Shown here in pieces: positions 30,349 through 38,815 of a DNA stretch of 64,000 nucleotides. Source of the stretch: Methylobacterium sp. 17Sr1-1 (lineage in GTDB: Bacteria > Pseudomonadota > Alphaproteobacteria > Rhizobiales > Beijerinckiaceae); NCBI RefSeq assembly GCF_003173775.1, contig NZ_CP029552.1:1673501-1737500 (forward strand). The letters are read 5' to 3'. Position 1 is the stretch's first letter; each line of letters opens with the position of its first letter. The position numbers were made by a program, and so were the translations under genes. The notes beneath the pieces were generated by a model. It saw only the letters and a list, made by a program, of their open reading frames with translations, ran no database searches and was not told where the DNA came from.

Positions 30349-31182
30349 CTAACGCATCCGCTCCGCCGCCCAGGCGATGTGGTCGTCCATGAAGGTCGAG
30401 ATGAAGAAGTAGGAGTGGTCGTAGCCCTCGCGCATGTTGAGCGTGAGCCCGATCCCGGCCTTCTGGCACGCCTCCTCCAGCAGCCAGGGGCGCAGGCCGT
30501 CGTTCAGGAAGGAATCGGCCGTGCCCTGGTCGACCAGGAATTCCGGGAAGCGGTGGCCGTCCGCGATCAGCGCGGTGGCGTCGTGGCGCCGCCACGCGGC
30601 CTCGTCCTCGCCGAGGTATTTGGCGAGGGCGGGCTTCGACCAGCCCGCGGTCGAGGGCTGGACGATCGGTGCGAAGGCGCTGCACGAGCGGTAGCGGTCG
30701 GGGTGGCGCAAGGCGATGGTGAGCGCGCCATGGCCCCCCATCGAGTGCCCGAAGATGCCCTGGCGATCCATGTCGACCGGGAATTCGCGGGCGACGAGGG
30801 CGGGCAGCTCCTCGGTGACGTAGGACCACATGCGGTAATGGCGGTCGTACGGCGCCTGCGTCGCGTCGACGTAGAAGCCGGCGCCGCAGCCGAACTGCCA
30901 GTTGTCGGGCTCGTCCGGCACGTCCGGCCCGCGCGGGCTGGTATCAGGGGCGACGATGGCGATGCCGTGCCGGGCGGCGGCGCGGCGGTACTCGCCCTTG
31001 TCCATCACGTTGGCGTGGGTGCAGGTCAGGCCGGACAGGTACCACAGCACCGGGACTTTTCCGGTCTCGGCCTGGGGCGGCAGGTAGACCGCGAAGGTCA
31101 TCGGGCAGCGCGTCGCCTCGGCCTCGTGCCGGTAGACGCCCTGGATGCCGCCGTGCGCGCGCGCCTTGGACACTGTTTCCAT
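30349..31182 (-). CDS. fghA: S-formylglutathione hydrolase
   Basis: A 277-residue alpha/beta hydrolase of the esterase D family. The nucleophile elbow GHSMGGHGA places the catalytic Ser at 147; LSGLTCTHANVMDKGEYRR is the oxyanion and substrate region, and DHSYFFISTFMDDHIAW near the end carries the catalytic His. It hydrolyses S-formylglutathione to formate and glutathione, the second step of glutathione-linked formaldehyde oxidation. It lies 63 bp downstream of frmA on the same strand and is probably co-transcribed. Confidence 0.93.
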   Translation of the reverse strand: METVSKARAHGGIQGVYRHEAEATRCPMTFAVYLPPQAETGKVPVLWYLSGLTCTHANVMDKGEYRRAAARHGIAIVAPDTSPRGPDVPDEPDNWQFGCGAGFYVDATQAPYDRHYRMWSYVTEELPALVAREFPVDMDRQGIFGHSMGGHGALTIALRHPDRYRSCSAFAPIVQPSTAGWSKPALAKYLGEDEAAWRRHDATALIADGHRFPEFLVDQGTADSFLNDGLRPWLLEEACQKAGIGLTLNMREGYDHSYFFISTFMDDHIAWAAERMR

Positions 31183-31245
31183 GATGCCGTGATCCCCCCT
31201 CGCCTCTCGGTCGAGCCCGGCGGCGCGCCGCCGGGCTCATGGCCT

Positions 31246-32379
31246 TCAGAACACCACCACCGAGCGGATCGACTTGCCCTCGTGCATCAGGTCGAAGCCG
31301 TGGTTGATGTCCTCGAGCGGCATGGTGTGGGTGATGAGATCGTCGATGTTGATCCTCCCTTCCATGTACCAGTCGACGATCTTCGGCACGTCGGTGCGGC
31401 CGCGGGCGCCGCCGAAGGCCGAGCCCTTCCAGACCCGGCCGGTGACGAGCTGGAACGGACGGGTCGCGATCTCGCGGCCGGCCTCGGCCACGCCGATGAT
31501 GATCGACTCGCCCCAGCCGCGGTGGCAGCATTCGAGCGCCTGGCGCATCACGTTGACGTTGCCGGTGCAGTCGAACGAGAAGTCGGCCCCGCCCCCGGTC
31601 ACGTCGAGGATCGCCTGCACGACCTTGTCGGTGCCGATTTCGTTGGGGTTGATGAAGTGGGTCATGCCGAACTTCTCGGCCATCGCCCGCTTGTCGGGGT
31701 TGATGTCGACGCCGATGATCTTGTCGGCGCCGACCATGCGGGCGCCCTGGAGCACGTTGAGGCCGATGCCGCCGAGACCGAACACCACCACGTTGGCGCC
31801 CGGCCACACCTTGGCGGTGTAGATCACCGCGCCGATGCCCGTGGTGACGCCGCAGCCGATGTAGCAGATCTTGTCGAAGGGGGCGTCCTCGCGGACCTTC
31901 GCCAGCGCGATCTCGGGCAGCACGGTGAAGTTCGAGAAGGTCGAGCAGCCCATGTAATGGTACACGGTGTTCGCGCCCGGGCTCCCGCCGGTCGCGTCGC
32001 AGCGGAAGCGGCTGGTGCCGTCGGGCATCACGCCCTGGCCTTGTGTCGCGCGGATCGCCGTGCAGAGGTTGGTGCGCCGCGACAGGCAGGACTTACAGTT
32101 GCGGCATTCCGGCGTGTAGAGCGGGATGACGTGGTCGCCGGGCTTCAGGGTCGTCACGCCGGCCCCGACCTCGCGCACGATGCCGGCGCCCTCGTGGCCG
32201 AGGATCGCCGGGAACTTGCCCTCGGAATCGAGGCCCGACAGCGTGTAGGCGTCGGTGTGGCAGATACCGGTGGCCATCACCTCGACCAGGACTTCGCCGG
32301 GCTTCGGCCCTTCGAGGTCGATGGTCTCGATGGTGAGGGGCTTCTTGGCTTCCCAGGCAACGGCCGCGCGCGTCTTCAT
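31246..32379 (-). CDS. frmA: S-(hydroxymethyl)glutathione dehydrogenase / class III alcohol dehydrogenase
   Basis: A 377-residue zinc-dependent medium-chain dehydrogenase. [12 protein letters not shown] and the cysteine-rich structural zinc loop [17 protein letters not shown] are intact; catalytic zinc ligands are Cys of GICHTDAYT, His of GHE and Cys of [12 protein letters not shown]. The NAD motif is [11 protein letters not shown]. It oxidises S-hydroxymethylglutathione to S-formylglutathione and also acts on S-nitrosoglutathione. With fghA it forms a complete detoxification pair. No frmR-type regulator gene is adjacent. Confidence 0.95.
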   Translation of the reverse strand: MKTRAAVAWEAKKPLTIETIDLEGPKPGEVLVEVMATGICHTDAYTLSGLDSEGKFPAILGHEGAGIVREVGAGVTTLKPGDHVIPLYTPECRNCKSCLSRRTNLCTAIRATQGQGVMPDGTSRFRCDATGGSPGANTVYHYMGCSTFSNFTVLPEIALAKVREDAPFDKICYIGCGVTTGIGAVIYTAKVWPGANVVVFGLGGIGLNVLQGARMVGADKIIGVDINPDKRAMAEKFGMTHFINPNEIGTDKVVQAILDVTGGGADFSFDCTGNVNVMRQALECCHRGWGESIIIGVAEAGREIATRPFQLVTGRVWKGSAFGGARGRTDVPKIVDWYMEGRINIDDLITHTMPLEDINHGFDLMHEGKSIRSVVVF

Positions 32380-32558
32380 ATCGTCTCCAACCGGATCGTC
32401 TTCGCGTGAGAGCGGGGTGCCCCATCTAGCGGGGCGGCGGCTCGGACCGCTCGCTGAGTGGTCCGATCTGTGCTGCGATTTGTCGAAGCCCGCAACGGCG
32501 CGGGAGAGCAGACTTTAGTCCAGAGTCGGGATGCTTCGCATCGGGAGACGATCGCGCC

Positions 32559-33533
32559 TTACTCCCCCGACCGGTCGCGGGCCTTCGCCTCCCGGAACGC
32601 GCCGTAGAGCCGCTCCAGCTGGGCCGCGATGTACTCGCCGAAGGCCCCGGCCTCCGATGAGGTCAGGGACAGGCTGAAGCTCTTCCCCGATCGCCGGCAG
32701 GTCGCCTCGACGGCGCGGTCGGGTGCCGCCCAGGTGACGGAATGCGGCTCGGCCGGCCGGCGCGGGGCCTTGCGCCCGGCCTTCACCGCGGCCAGCAGGT
32801 GGCCGAAGCGCTCGGGTGCATCCTTGTCCAGGAAGTCGGACGACTGCACAACCTCGCGGGCGAGTTCGGCCTTCGCCGGGTGGGAGACCTGCTTCTTCAG
32901 CTCCTCCCAGCGGTCGCGACCGATCCCCCGGGCGGCGCCGAGCGCGTCGATCACCGGGGCCGGCACCGTCTCGGCCACCGACAGCATCCGCGACAGGAGC
33001 GTGTCGTCCACCGTCAACGCCGCCTTGATGGTGGCCTTGCTCTGTCCCATCCCGGAGAGTTTCCTGGCGAACAACGCCTTCTCGATGAAGGACAGGTTGG
33101 CGCGCGCGGCGTTCTCCTGCCCCTGCGCGACGATATGGGCGATGTCCTCGATCGACTTCACGACGGCCCGGACCTCGCGCCCGAGCTCGCGCGCCACCCG
33201 CACCCGGCGGTGGCCGTAGACGATCATGAACCGCCCCGGCCGCTCCGGATGCGGCCGCACCAGGATCGGGGTCGACTGGCCGTGCTCGGCGATCGCGTCG
33301 CGCAGGCGCGCGTAATCCTCGTCGTCCTCGTCGATCCGGTCGGAGACGAAGGAGGCGTCGACGAGCGCGGGATCGAGGGCGACGATCGCCTCGCCGTCCG
33401 ACATCCGCCGCGTGTTCTCGGCCATCTCCTCGATCGAGCGCGTCATCGACCGGGCGGCGCCGCGATGGGCGACATCGGTGCTCGGTGTGGAGACCGGCGC
33501 GTCGAGGATGTTGGCGAGGAGGTTCTTACGCAT
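32559..33533 (-). CDS. repB: RepB, plasmid-type partition protein (ParB family)
   Basis: A 324-residue ParB-family protein typical of repABC systems: MRKNLLANIL start, ParB nuclease-like domain at about residues 65-165 (HGQSTPILVRPHPERPGRFMIVYGHRRVRVARELG), helix-turn-helix around KLSGMGQSKATIKAALTVDDTLLSRM, and a C-terminal DNA-binding/dimer part ending SGE. It binds centromere sites and works with RepA in segregation. It follows repA by 57 bp on the same strand. The expected repC initiator gene does not follow; frmA comes next. Confidence 0.9.
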   Translation of the reverse strand: MRKNLLANILDAPVSTPSTDVAHRGAARSMTRSIEEMAENTRRMSDGEAIVALDPALVDASFVSDRIDEDDEDYARLRDAIAEHGQSTPILVRPHPERPGRFMIVYGHRRVRVARELGREVRAVVKSIEDIAHIVAQGQENAARANLSFIEKALFARKLSGMGQSKATIKAALTVDDTLLSRMLSVAETVPAPVIDALGAARGIGRDRWEELKKQVSHPAKAELAREVVQSSDFLDKDAPERFGHLLAAVKAGRKAPRRPAEPHSVTWAAPDRAVEATCRRSGKSFSLSLTSSEAGAFGEYIAAQLERLYGAFREAKARDRSGE

Positions 33534-33590
33534 CGCGCGTGACTCCCATCCCGTTGCGGCGGCAGACGAATCCGGTGTTCTGCACGGCTG

Positions 33591-34802
33591 TCAAACCCGC
33601 CTCCCCCAGGCCTGGTGGATCAGGCTGGCGATCTCCTCGTTGACGGCGTTCACCGATTCGAGGGCGCGGTCGTAGGTCGAGCGGATCATCTGCCCGCGCT
33701 CGACCTCGTAGAGCGACTGGTTGGTGATGCCGGCATCCGAGATCGCGGTCGATTTCAGCATCTGGGTCCGCAGCATGTTCTTCGGGAACAGCACCTGCAT
33801 GAAGCCGACCATCTGCGCCTGCGGCCCGTCCGTCGGCTCGTAGCGGGTGACGAGGTAGCGGAACCACTGCAGGTTCACTGCCGCCCCGGCATCGGCGATC
33901 GACTTCAGGATGCCGCCGAGCATCAGCAGGAACTGGCTCATCGACATCACGTCGAGCATCTGCGGATGGATGGTGACGAGGACCGAGGTCGAGGCGGTGA
34001 GCGCCGTCAGCGTCAGGTAGCCGAGCTGCGGCGGGCAATCGATCACCACCACGTCGTAGCGTTCGTCGACCTCCTTCAGGGCGTTGGTGATGCGGGTGAA
34101 GAAGGTGCGCCCCTCCGGGTTGCGGTTCGAGGCGGCGAGCGGCGTGTCGTACTCGTATTCCTGCAGGTCCAGGCTCGCCGGCACGATGTCGAGGCCCGGG
34201 AAGTTGGTCGGCCGGATGATCTCGGAGATCGGCCGCTTGTTGTCGTCGTAGCGCAGGGCCTCGTAGATCGAGGGCGCCTTGTCGAGCTCCGGCTGGATGC
34301 CGTGCAGGGCCGAGAGCGAGGCCTGCGGGTCGAGGTCGATGGCGAGCACCCGGTGCCCGGTCAGGGCCAGGAACTGGGCGAGATGCGCCGCCGTCGTGGT
34401 CTTGCCGCTGCCGCCCTTGAAGTTCACCGTCGAGATGATCTGCAGCCGCTCGCCGGCGCGGCGATGCGGCACGTAGCGCTTGAGGTCGGAGCGCCCGTGC
34501 CGGTCGAGGTAGGTCCGCAGCTCCAGCATCTGCTCGGCCGAGTAGGAGCGCCGGCCGGACGAGGAGGTGGCCGGGACCGGCCCCTTGCCCTCGAGGTGCA
34601 GCTTCTTGATGTTGGAGGGCGTGACGCCGAGGAAATACGCGGCTTCCGCCAGGGTGAACGGGCGCAGGCCCTTGGTGGCGTTGGGCGGGTGATGCTCCAT
34701 GCGGAGCATGCTCAGCTTGTCGGAGATGAGGCCGCCCTGACGGAGTATGATGTCATGGAAGCTGACCGCCTCCATGCCCTCTGCTGGCACCGGCATGTCC
34801 AT
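33591..34802 (-). CDS. repA: RepA, plasmid-type partition ATPase (ParA family)
   Basis: A 403-residue Walker ATPase of the repABC type. Residues 45-110 hold a MerR-like DNA-binding domain (FTLAEAAYFLGVTPSNIKKLHLEG; SGRRSYSAEQMLELR); the deviant Walker A KGGSGKTT is at residues 129-136, followed by LDPQASLSALHG and VVIDCPPQLGYL. In repABC replicons it drives segregation with RepB and represses its own promoter. A near-consensus promoter with overlapping inverted repeats lies just upstream. Either a megaplasmid remnant or a secondary partition locus; the window alone cannot decide. Confidence 0.92.
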   Translation of the reverse strand: MDMPVPAEGMEAVSFHDIILRQGGLISDKLSMLRMEHHPPNATKGLRPFTLAEAAYFLGVTPSNIKKLHLEGKGPVPATSSSGRRSYSAEQMLELRTYLDRHGRSDLKRYVPHRRAGERLQIISTVNFKGGSGKTTTAAHLAQFLALTGHRVLAIDLDPQASLSALHGIQPELDKAPSIYEALRYDDNKRPISEIIRPTNFPGLDIVPASLDLQEYEYDTPLAASNRNPEGRTFFTRITNALKEVDERYDVVVIDCPPQLGYLTLTALTASTSVLVTIHPQMLDVMSMSQFLLMLGGILKSIADAGAAVNLQWFRYLVTRYEPTDGPQAQMVGFMQVLFPKNMLRTQMLKSTAISDAGITNQSLYEVERGQMIRSTYDRALESVNAVNEEIASLIHQAWGRRV

Positions 34803-34820
34803 CCGCGCTGTACCCTGAGT

Positions 34821-34855
34821 AACGCTTTTCCGGGCGAATCCCCGTCACAAGCGTT
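34821..34855. promoter_or_regulatory. Inverted repeat, probable RepA operator
   Basis: AACGCTT (34821-34827) is repeated in inverted form as AAGCGTT (34849-34855), between the repA start codon and its -10 box. A second pair, GAATCCCC (34836-34843) and GGGGATTC (34862-34869), interlocks with it and covers the -10 box. This is where autorepressing RepA proteins usually bind. Confidence 0.45.
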
Positions 34856-34884
34856 ATTATAGGGGATTCCCGCTTTGCGGCCAA
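34856..34884 (-). promoter_or_regulatory. repA promoter
   Basis: On the minus strand TTGGCC (34879-34884) and a perfect TATAAT (34856-34861) are separated by exactly 17 bp, 54 bp before the repA start codon. This is the best sigma-70-type promoter I see in the window. Confidence 0.6.
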
Positions 34885-34894
34885 GCTTTTTAAG

Positions 34895-34911
34895 GTTGAC
34901 GAATCGTTAAC
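34895..34911. promoter_or_regulatory. 17-bp palindrome, candidate parS/RepB site
   Basis: GTTGACGAATCGTTAAC is a palindrome with one mismatched pair around a central A. It begins with GTT and ends with AAC like repABC parS sites, though those are 16 bp with a central GC. It lies just upstream of the repA promoter. Confidence 0.4.
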
Positions 34912-34952
34912 GGCGAGGGCGCGTGCGATCGCGGCGGCGGAAGACCATGACG

Positions 34953-35109
34953 CCCTCCTCGGTCAGCCCAGGGGCGCGCAGCGGAAACCGGGATCCATAA
35001 CCGCCGGCAGCTCAGCGTGAGGCAGAACGGTTATCGCCGGGTTCTGCATCGTCCGCGATTATGGATCCCGGGTTCTCGCTTGCAGCGAGCCCCGGGATGA
35101 CCAAGAGGG
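34953..35109. repeat. Diverged palindromic element of the 160-bp family
   Basis: The ends CCCTCCTCGGTCA and TGACCAAGAGGG are imperfect inverted repeats, and inner pairs GGATCCATAA/TTATGGATCC and the GCGAGCCCCGGGATGA end follow the plan of the 19.5- and 29.0-kb elements. It fills most of the gap between repA and the diguanylate cyclase gene (34862-35236). Confidence 0.6.
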
Positions 35110-35236
35110 TTGCAGATCGCTCTGCCCACACGGGCCGGCACTCGTGCCGCGGCCATAGCCCGCAGCCACAGACCTGCACCAACCCTCGGACGCATCAGGG
35201 TTTTCTCCCGATCTGCACGGCTGTCAAACCGCCGCT

Positions 35237-36253
35237 TCAGTGGTGGCGCGGCAGACCGTCCGGCCCGTCAACCGGGCTCCACGCTGCGTCCGGTGCAACG
35301 CCGTAATGCCGGCGCTTGGCCGCGTACATCCGCGCGTCCGCCCGGGCGATCGCGGCCCGGAGCGATCCTTCGCCGGTCCAGGTCTCGGCGCCGAGGGCGG
35401 CGCTGAGCGGGGCGGGGCCCGCGGCCTCGATCGCCGCGAGGATCCGTTCCACCAGGGCCGCCGCCGCCTCGGGTCCGGTCCGCGGCAGCAGGACAACGAA
35501 CTCGTCGCCACCGACCCGGGCGATGCGGGCCGGCGCCGGGGCGTGGTTCACCAGGATCATGGCGAAGGCGCGAATCAGCGCGTCGCCGGCCTCGTGGCCC
35601 AGGCGGTCGTTGGCTCCTTTGAGCCCGTTGAGGTCGGCCGCGATCACCGAGACCGGCACCGGAGGCTCGCCCTCGAACCGGTCGAGATCCGCCTCGTAGC
35701 CGGCGCGGTTGAGGAGGCCGGTCAGCGGATCGGTGAGGCTCAAGCTCGTCAGGCGCGCCTCCTCGCGCCGGCGCTGCTCCTCGCGCGCGGTGATGTCCTC
35801 GATCGAGATCAGGTAGCGGTCCCAGGCCGCCTCGGATCCCGGTAGCATCTGGCCGGCATAGCTCACGTCGATCACCCGCCCGGTGACGGTGCGGTTGCGG
35901 GTGACGAGCCGCGCCTGGGTGGCGCCGCCCCAGAGCTGGCACAGGACGTCGACGAGCGCGGTGGCGTGCGGGTCGTGGAAGAGGGCGGGGATGTGCCCGA
36001 ACAATTCGGCCGCGTCCCGCGCCTCGTAGGTCAGAAGCGTTTGGCGGTTGATGCGGACGATGCGGATCAGGGTCTGGCAGGTCAGCAGGCGCTGCGGATC
36101 GCGCAGCCAGGCGCGCAGGTCCGTCATGCCCTCGCGCGCCCACCCGTCCAGGCAGGTCTTCAAGGCGCTCAGATCCTGCAGCCACAGCGAGGTGGGCGCG
36201 AGATCGAACAATTGCATCGCGAGGTCGCCACGAGGTGGCGTGGTCTGCATCAT
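35237..36253 (-). CDS. Diguanylate cyclase with PAS-like sensor
   Basis: A 338-residue protein. Residues 60-160 resemble a PAS domain (LIRIVRINRQTLLTYEARDAAEL; YLISIEDITAREEQ), joined by a short coiled coil to a GGDEF domain with the intact motif RVGGDEF (GGDEF at residues 248-252) and DLNGLKGANDRLGHEAGD for substrate and metal binding. It should make cyclic di-GMP from two GTP in the cytoplasm. The RxxD inhibitory site five residues before GGDEF is not present, so product feedback is probably lacking. No membrane segment, so the cue is cytoplasmic. Confidence 0.9.
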   Translation of the reverse strand: MMQTTPPRGDLAMQLFDLAPTSLWLQDLSALKTCLDGWAREGMTDLRAWLRDPQRLLTCQTLIRIVRINRQTLLTYEARDAAELFGHIPALFHDPHATALVDVLCQLWGGATQARLVTRNRTVTGRVIDVSYAGQMLPGSEAAWDRYLISIEDITAREEQRRREEARLTSLSLTDPLTGLLNRAGYEADLDRFEGEPPVPVSVIAADLNGLKGANDRLGHEAGDALIRAFAMILVNHAPAPARIARVGGDEFVVLLPRTGPEAAAALVERILAAIEAAGPAPLSAALGAETWTGEGSLRAAIARADARMYAAKRRHYGVAPDAAWSPVDGPDGLPRHH

Positions 36254-36365
36254 CGAAGCGGCGGGGTCGTGCGGTCGAGCCTGGACGGCTCGACGTGATA
36301 GCGTATCGCGGCCTCGATGATAGCGTCGAGCCGTTAGGTCTTTATGGAGCGGGCCCGGGCCGGGG

Positions 36366-37547
36366 TCAGGCGGGCGCGGAGGCGAACCGGTCGAGGGCGA
36401 AGGGCCGGACGTCGATGCGGCTGCGTCCCTCGGTCAGAAGCTCGGCGGCGACGAGGCCGATGCCGGCCGAATGCTTGAAGCCGTGGCCCGAGCAGGCCGA
36501 CACGACCAGGACGCGGGGTTGGGCCGGGTGCCGGTCGATGATGAAGCCCCGGTCGGGCGTGACGGTGTAGAGGCAGGCGGCGGCCCGGACCACCCGGGGC
36601 GTCGCGCCGGCGAGGCGCCCGGCGATGTGGCGCCGGTACATCTCGGCCGATTCCTCCGGTCGGACCGTGCGGTCGGCGGCATCGGCGGTGGTGCCGGCGG
36701 CGTATTGCTCGGTCGCGACCTTGACGCTGGCCTCGCCGGCTTGCGGCGGGAAGCCGTAGAAGTAGTCGGTGTCCGTCGTGCCGTGCATCCAGATATAGAC
36801 CGGGGCGTCGGCCCGGTAGGCGCTGTCGTCGTCGAGGGCGTACCAGTGCAGGAGCTGGCGCTTCACGCCGAGCAGGCGGTCGAACGGCGCAGCCAGCAGC
36901 GGCGCCGTCCAGGCGCCGGCCGAGACCACGACCTCGCCGGCATGGACCGTGCCGGCCGAGGTCTCGACGCGCACCCCGTCGCCGTCCTCCGCGATCGACA
37001 GGACCTCGGTTCCGGTGCGGATCGTGGCGCCGAGCGCGGCCGCGCGGGCGAGCTGCGCGGCGATGCAGCGTTCCGGGCGGACATAGCCGCCGCCGGGCTC
37101 GTAATAGGCCACCTCGCTGCCGGTCAGGCCGAGGAAGTGCGGGAAGCGGCGGGCGACCTCGCGCCCGTCCAGCACCTCGTGCGGGATGCCGAACTCGCGC
37201 GCGGCGCGAATCGAGTTCTGCACGAAATCCGGCTTGCCGTGATGCGAGTTGGTCCCGGTCCCGGGCGCCATCACCAGCGCGCCGCAGGCCTCCAGCAGGT
37301 CCTCGCCGGTCTCGGCCTCCAGTTCGCGCCAGATCCGGTGCGACTCGAGGACCAGCGGCACGTAATCGCGGCCCTCGCCGATCGCCTGGCGGGTGATGCG
37401 TGTCTCGCCGTGGCTCGATCCCATCGTGTGTGGCGGCGCGAACCGATCGAGGCCGATCACCGAGGCGCCGCTTTTCGCCAGCTGGTAGAGCGCCGCGCTG
37501 CCCATCGCCCCGAGGCCGATCACCAGGAAATCCGCCCGCTCACCCAT
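36366..37547 (-). CDS. solA: Sarcosine oxidase/N-methyltryptophan oxidase-like flavoprotein
   Basis: A 393-residue FAD-dependent amine oxidase of the MSOX/SolA family. VIGLGAMGSAALYQLA is the FAD-binding start; SSHGETRITRQA and the late SACSGHGFKHSAGIG with a Cys in the position that carries covalent FAD are family hallmarks. It would oxidatively demethylate an N-methyl amino acid, giving formaldehyde and hydrogen peroxide, which fits a genome rich in C1 metabolism. Its 5' neighbour is a TRAP binding protein on the same strand 109 bp upstream, which might deliver the substrate. Symbol is by similarity; the true substrate is not determined. Confidence 0.85.
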   Translation of the reverse strand: MGERADFLVIGLGAMGSAALYQLAKSGASVIGLDRFAPPHTMGSSHGETRITRQAIGEGRDYVPLVLESHRIWRELEAETGEDLLEACGALVMAPGTGTNSHHGKPDFVQNSIRAAREFGIPHEVLDGREVARRFPHFLGLTGSEVAYYEPGGGYVRPERCIAAQLARAAALGATIRTGTEVLSIAEDGDGVRVETSAGTVHAGEVVVSAGAWTAPLLAAPFDRLLGVKRQLLHWYALDDDSAYRADAPVYIWMHGTTDTDYFYGFPPQAGEASVKVATEQYAAGTTADAADRTVRPEESAEMYRRHIAGRLAGATPRVVRAAACLYTVTPDRGFIIDRHPAQPRVLVVSACSGHGFKHSAGIGLVAAELLTEGRSRIDVRPFALDRFASAPA

Positions 37548-37656
37548 CGAAGAAAGCCCCGCTCGTTCGGTTCGCCGGCAGGCTGCCCGAGACAGGGCTC
37601 CCTCGGCAAGGATCCCGGCGGCAGGGCAGGGGACCCGGCAGGGCAGGGCTCGCGCG

Positions 37657-38673
37657 TTACCCCCCGAGCGGTCCGGTATGGCGCTCCAGCGCCGCCCAGG
37701 CCTCCGCCCCGAACCGGGCCTTCCACTCGGCGTAGTAGCCCGCCCGGTCGAGCGCCACCCGGAAGGGCGCGCGGTCGGGCGCGTTGACCGCGAGGCCCTT
37801 GGCGCGCAGCCGCGCCTCGGCTTGGGTGTTCATCTGGACGAAGGCCTGGCGCTGGCGCTCGACCGCGGCGTCGAAGTGGCGCGCGATCAGGTCGCGCGCG
37901 TCGGCCTGCAGGGCGTCCCAGGTCCGGCCATGGGCGAGGATCCACAACCCGTCCCAGGAGTGGCCGGTGCGCGAGAGGTACTTTTGGACCTCGTAGACCC
38001 GCGTCGCCTCGATCTGCGGCAGCGAGTTCTCCATCCCGTCGGCCACCCGCGTCTGCAGCGCGGCGTAGGTCTCGGCGAGGTTGATGGTGGTCGGCGCCGC
38101 GCCGAGCGCCCGGAACAGCGCGGTCAGGAGCGGGCTCGGCGGCACCCGGATCTTGAGGCCGTGCAGGTCGGCGACCGTCTCGATCGGCCGCACGCTGGTG
38201 ATCACGTCACGGAATCCGTTATCGACCAGCCGGAACGCCTTCAGCCCGAACTTCCCGAGGGAGTCGCGGATGCGCTCGCTCAGCGGACCGCCGTCGAGGG
38301 CGGCCCAGAGCGGCACGTAGCCCGGAAAGGCGTAGGCCACGCCCGGGATGCCGGCGAGCGGCGCCAGGGTCTGGAGCGAGCTCGCCGAGGACAGGGTGAA
38401 GGCGATCGCCCCCGAGCGCAGCTGCGACTGCATGCTCGGCTCGCTACCGAGCTGGCTGTCGGGATAGAGCGTGATGTCGATCCGGCCGTCGCTGTCCCGG
38501 CGGATCGCGTCGAGCGCCTCGACGAGGCAGGTGGTGGCCGGGTGGGCCTGCGGCATCGGCGAGCCCATGCTCAGCCGCAGCGCATCGGTTCCGGCCCGCG
38601 CCCGCCGGAAGGGGAGGGGGCCGAGCAGCAGGCCGGCCCCGGCTCCCCGCATGATCGTTCGGCGCGTCGGCAT
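37657..38673 (-). CDS. TRAP transporter substrate-binding protein (DctP family)
   Basis: A 338-residue periplasmic binding protein. The leader MPTRRTIMRGAGAGLLLG with twin arginines suggests Tat export. DctP family blocks follow: RIDITLYPDSQLGSEPSMQSQLRSG (split over about residues 60-85), LKIRVPPSPL with the conserved Arg that binds the carboxylate, and ETYAALQTRVADGMENSL. The start at 38673 is preferred over a longer frame because only there does the signal begin. No DctQ or DctM membrane gene is adjacent, so it must use a distant permease or be orphaned. A carboxylate substrate is likely from the family. Confidence 0.85.
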   Translation of the reverse strand: MPTRRTIMRGAGAGLLLGPLPFRRARAGTDALRLSMGSPMPQAHPATTCLVEALDAIRRDSDGRIDITLYPDSQLGSEPSMQSQLRSGAIAFTLSSASSLQTLAPLAGIPGVAYAFPGYVPLWAALDGGPLSERIRDSLGKFGLKAFRLVDNGFRDVITSVRPIETVADLHGLKIRVPPSPLLTALFRALGAAPTTINLAETYAALQTRVADGMENSLPQIEATRVYEVQKYLSRTGHSWDGLWILAHGRTWDALQADARDLIARHFDAAVERQRQAFVQMNTQAEARLRAKGLAVNAPDRAPFRVALDRAGYYAEWKARFGAEAWAALERHTGPLGG

Positions 38674-38815
38674 CCCGTCTCGTCCCTCCAAGGCCGGTGT
38701 GGCCCCGGCCTCGCCCGCGAGGGTATCCGGGCGCGGGCCGCTCCGACAGGGGCCGGGGGTTAGGCCGGTACACCCCGTCCACCGGCACGAGGGACGCGCG
38801 CGGGCGGTCGGGCGA

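Noticed and set aside
34953..35109. Repeat near repA taken as a centromere cluster
   Set aside because: It follows the plan of the dispersed palindromic elements found near unrelated genes, so it is not specific to partition.
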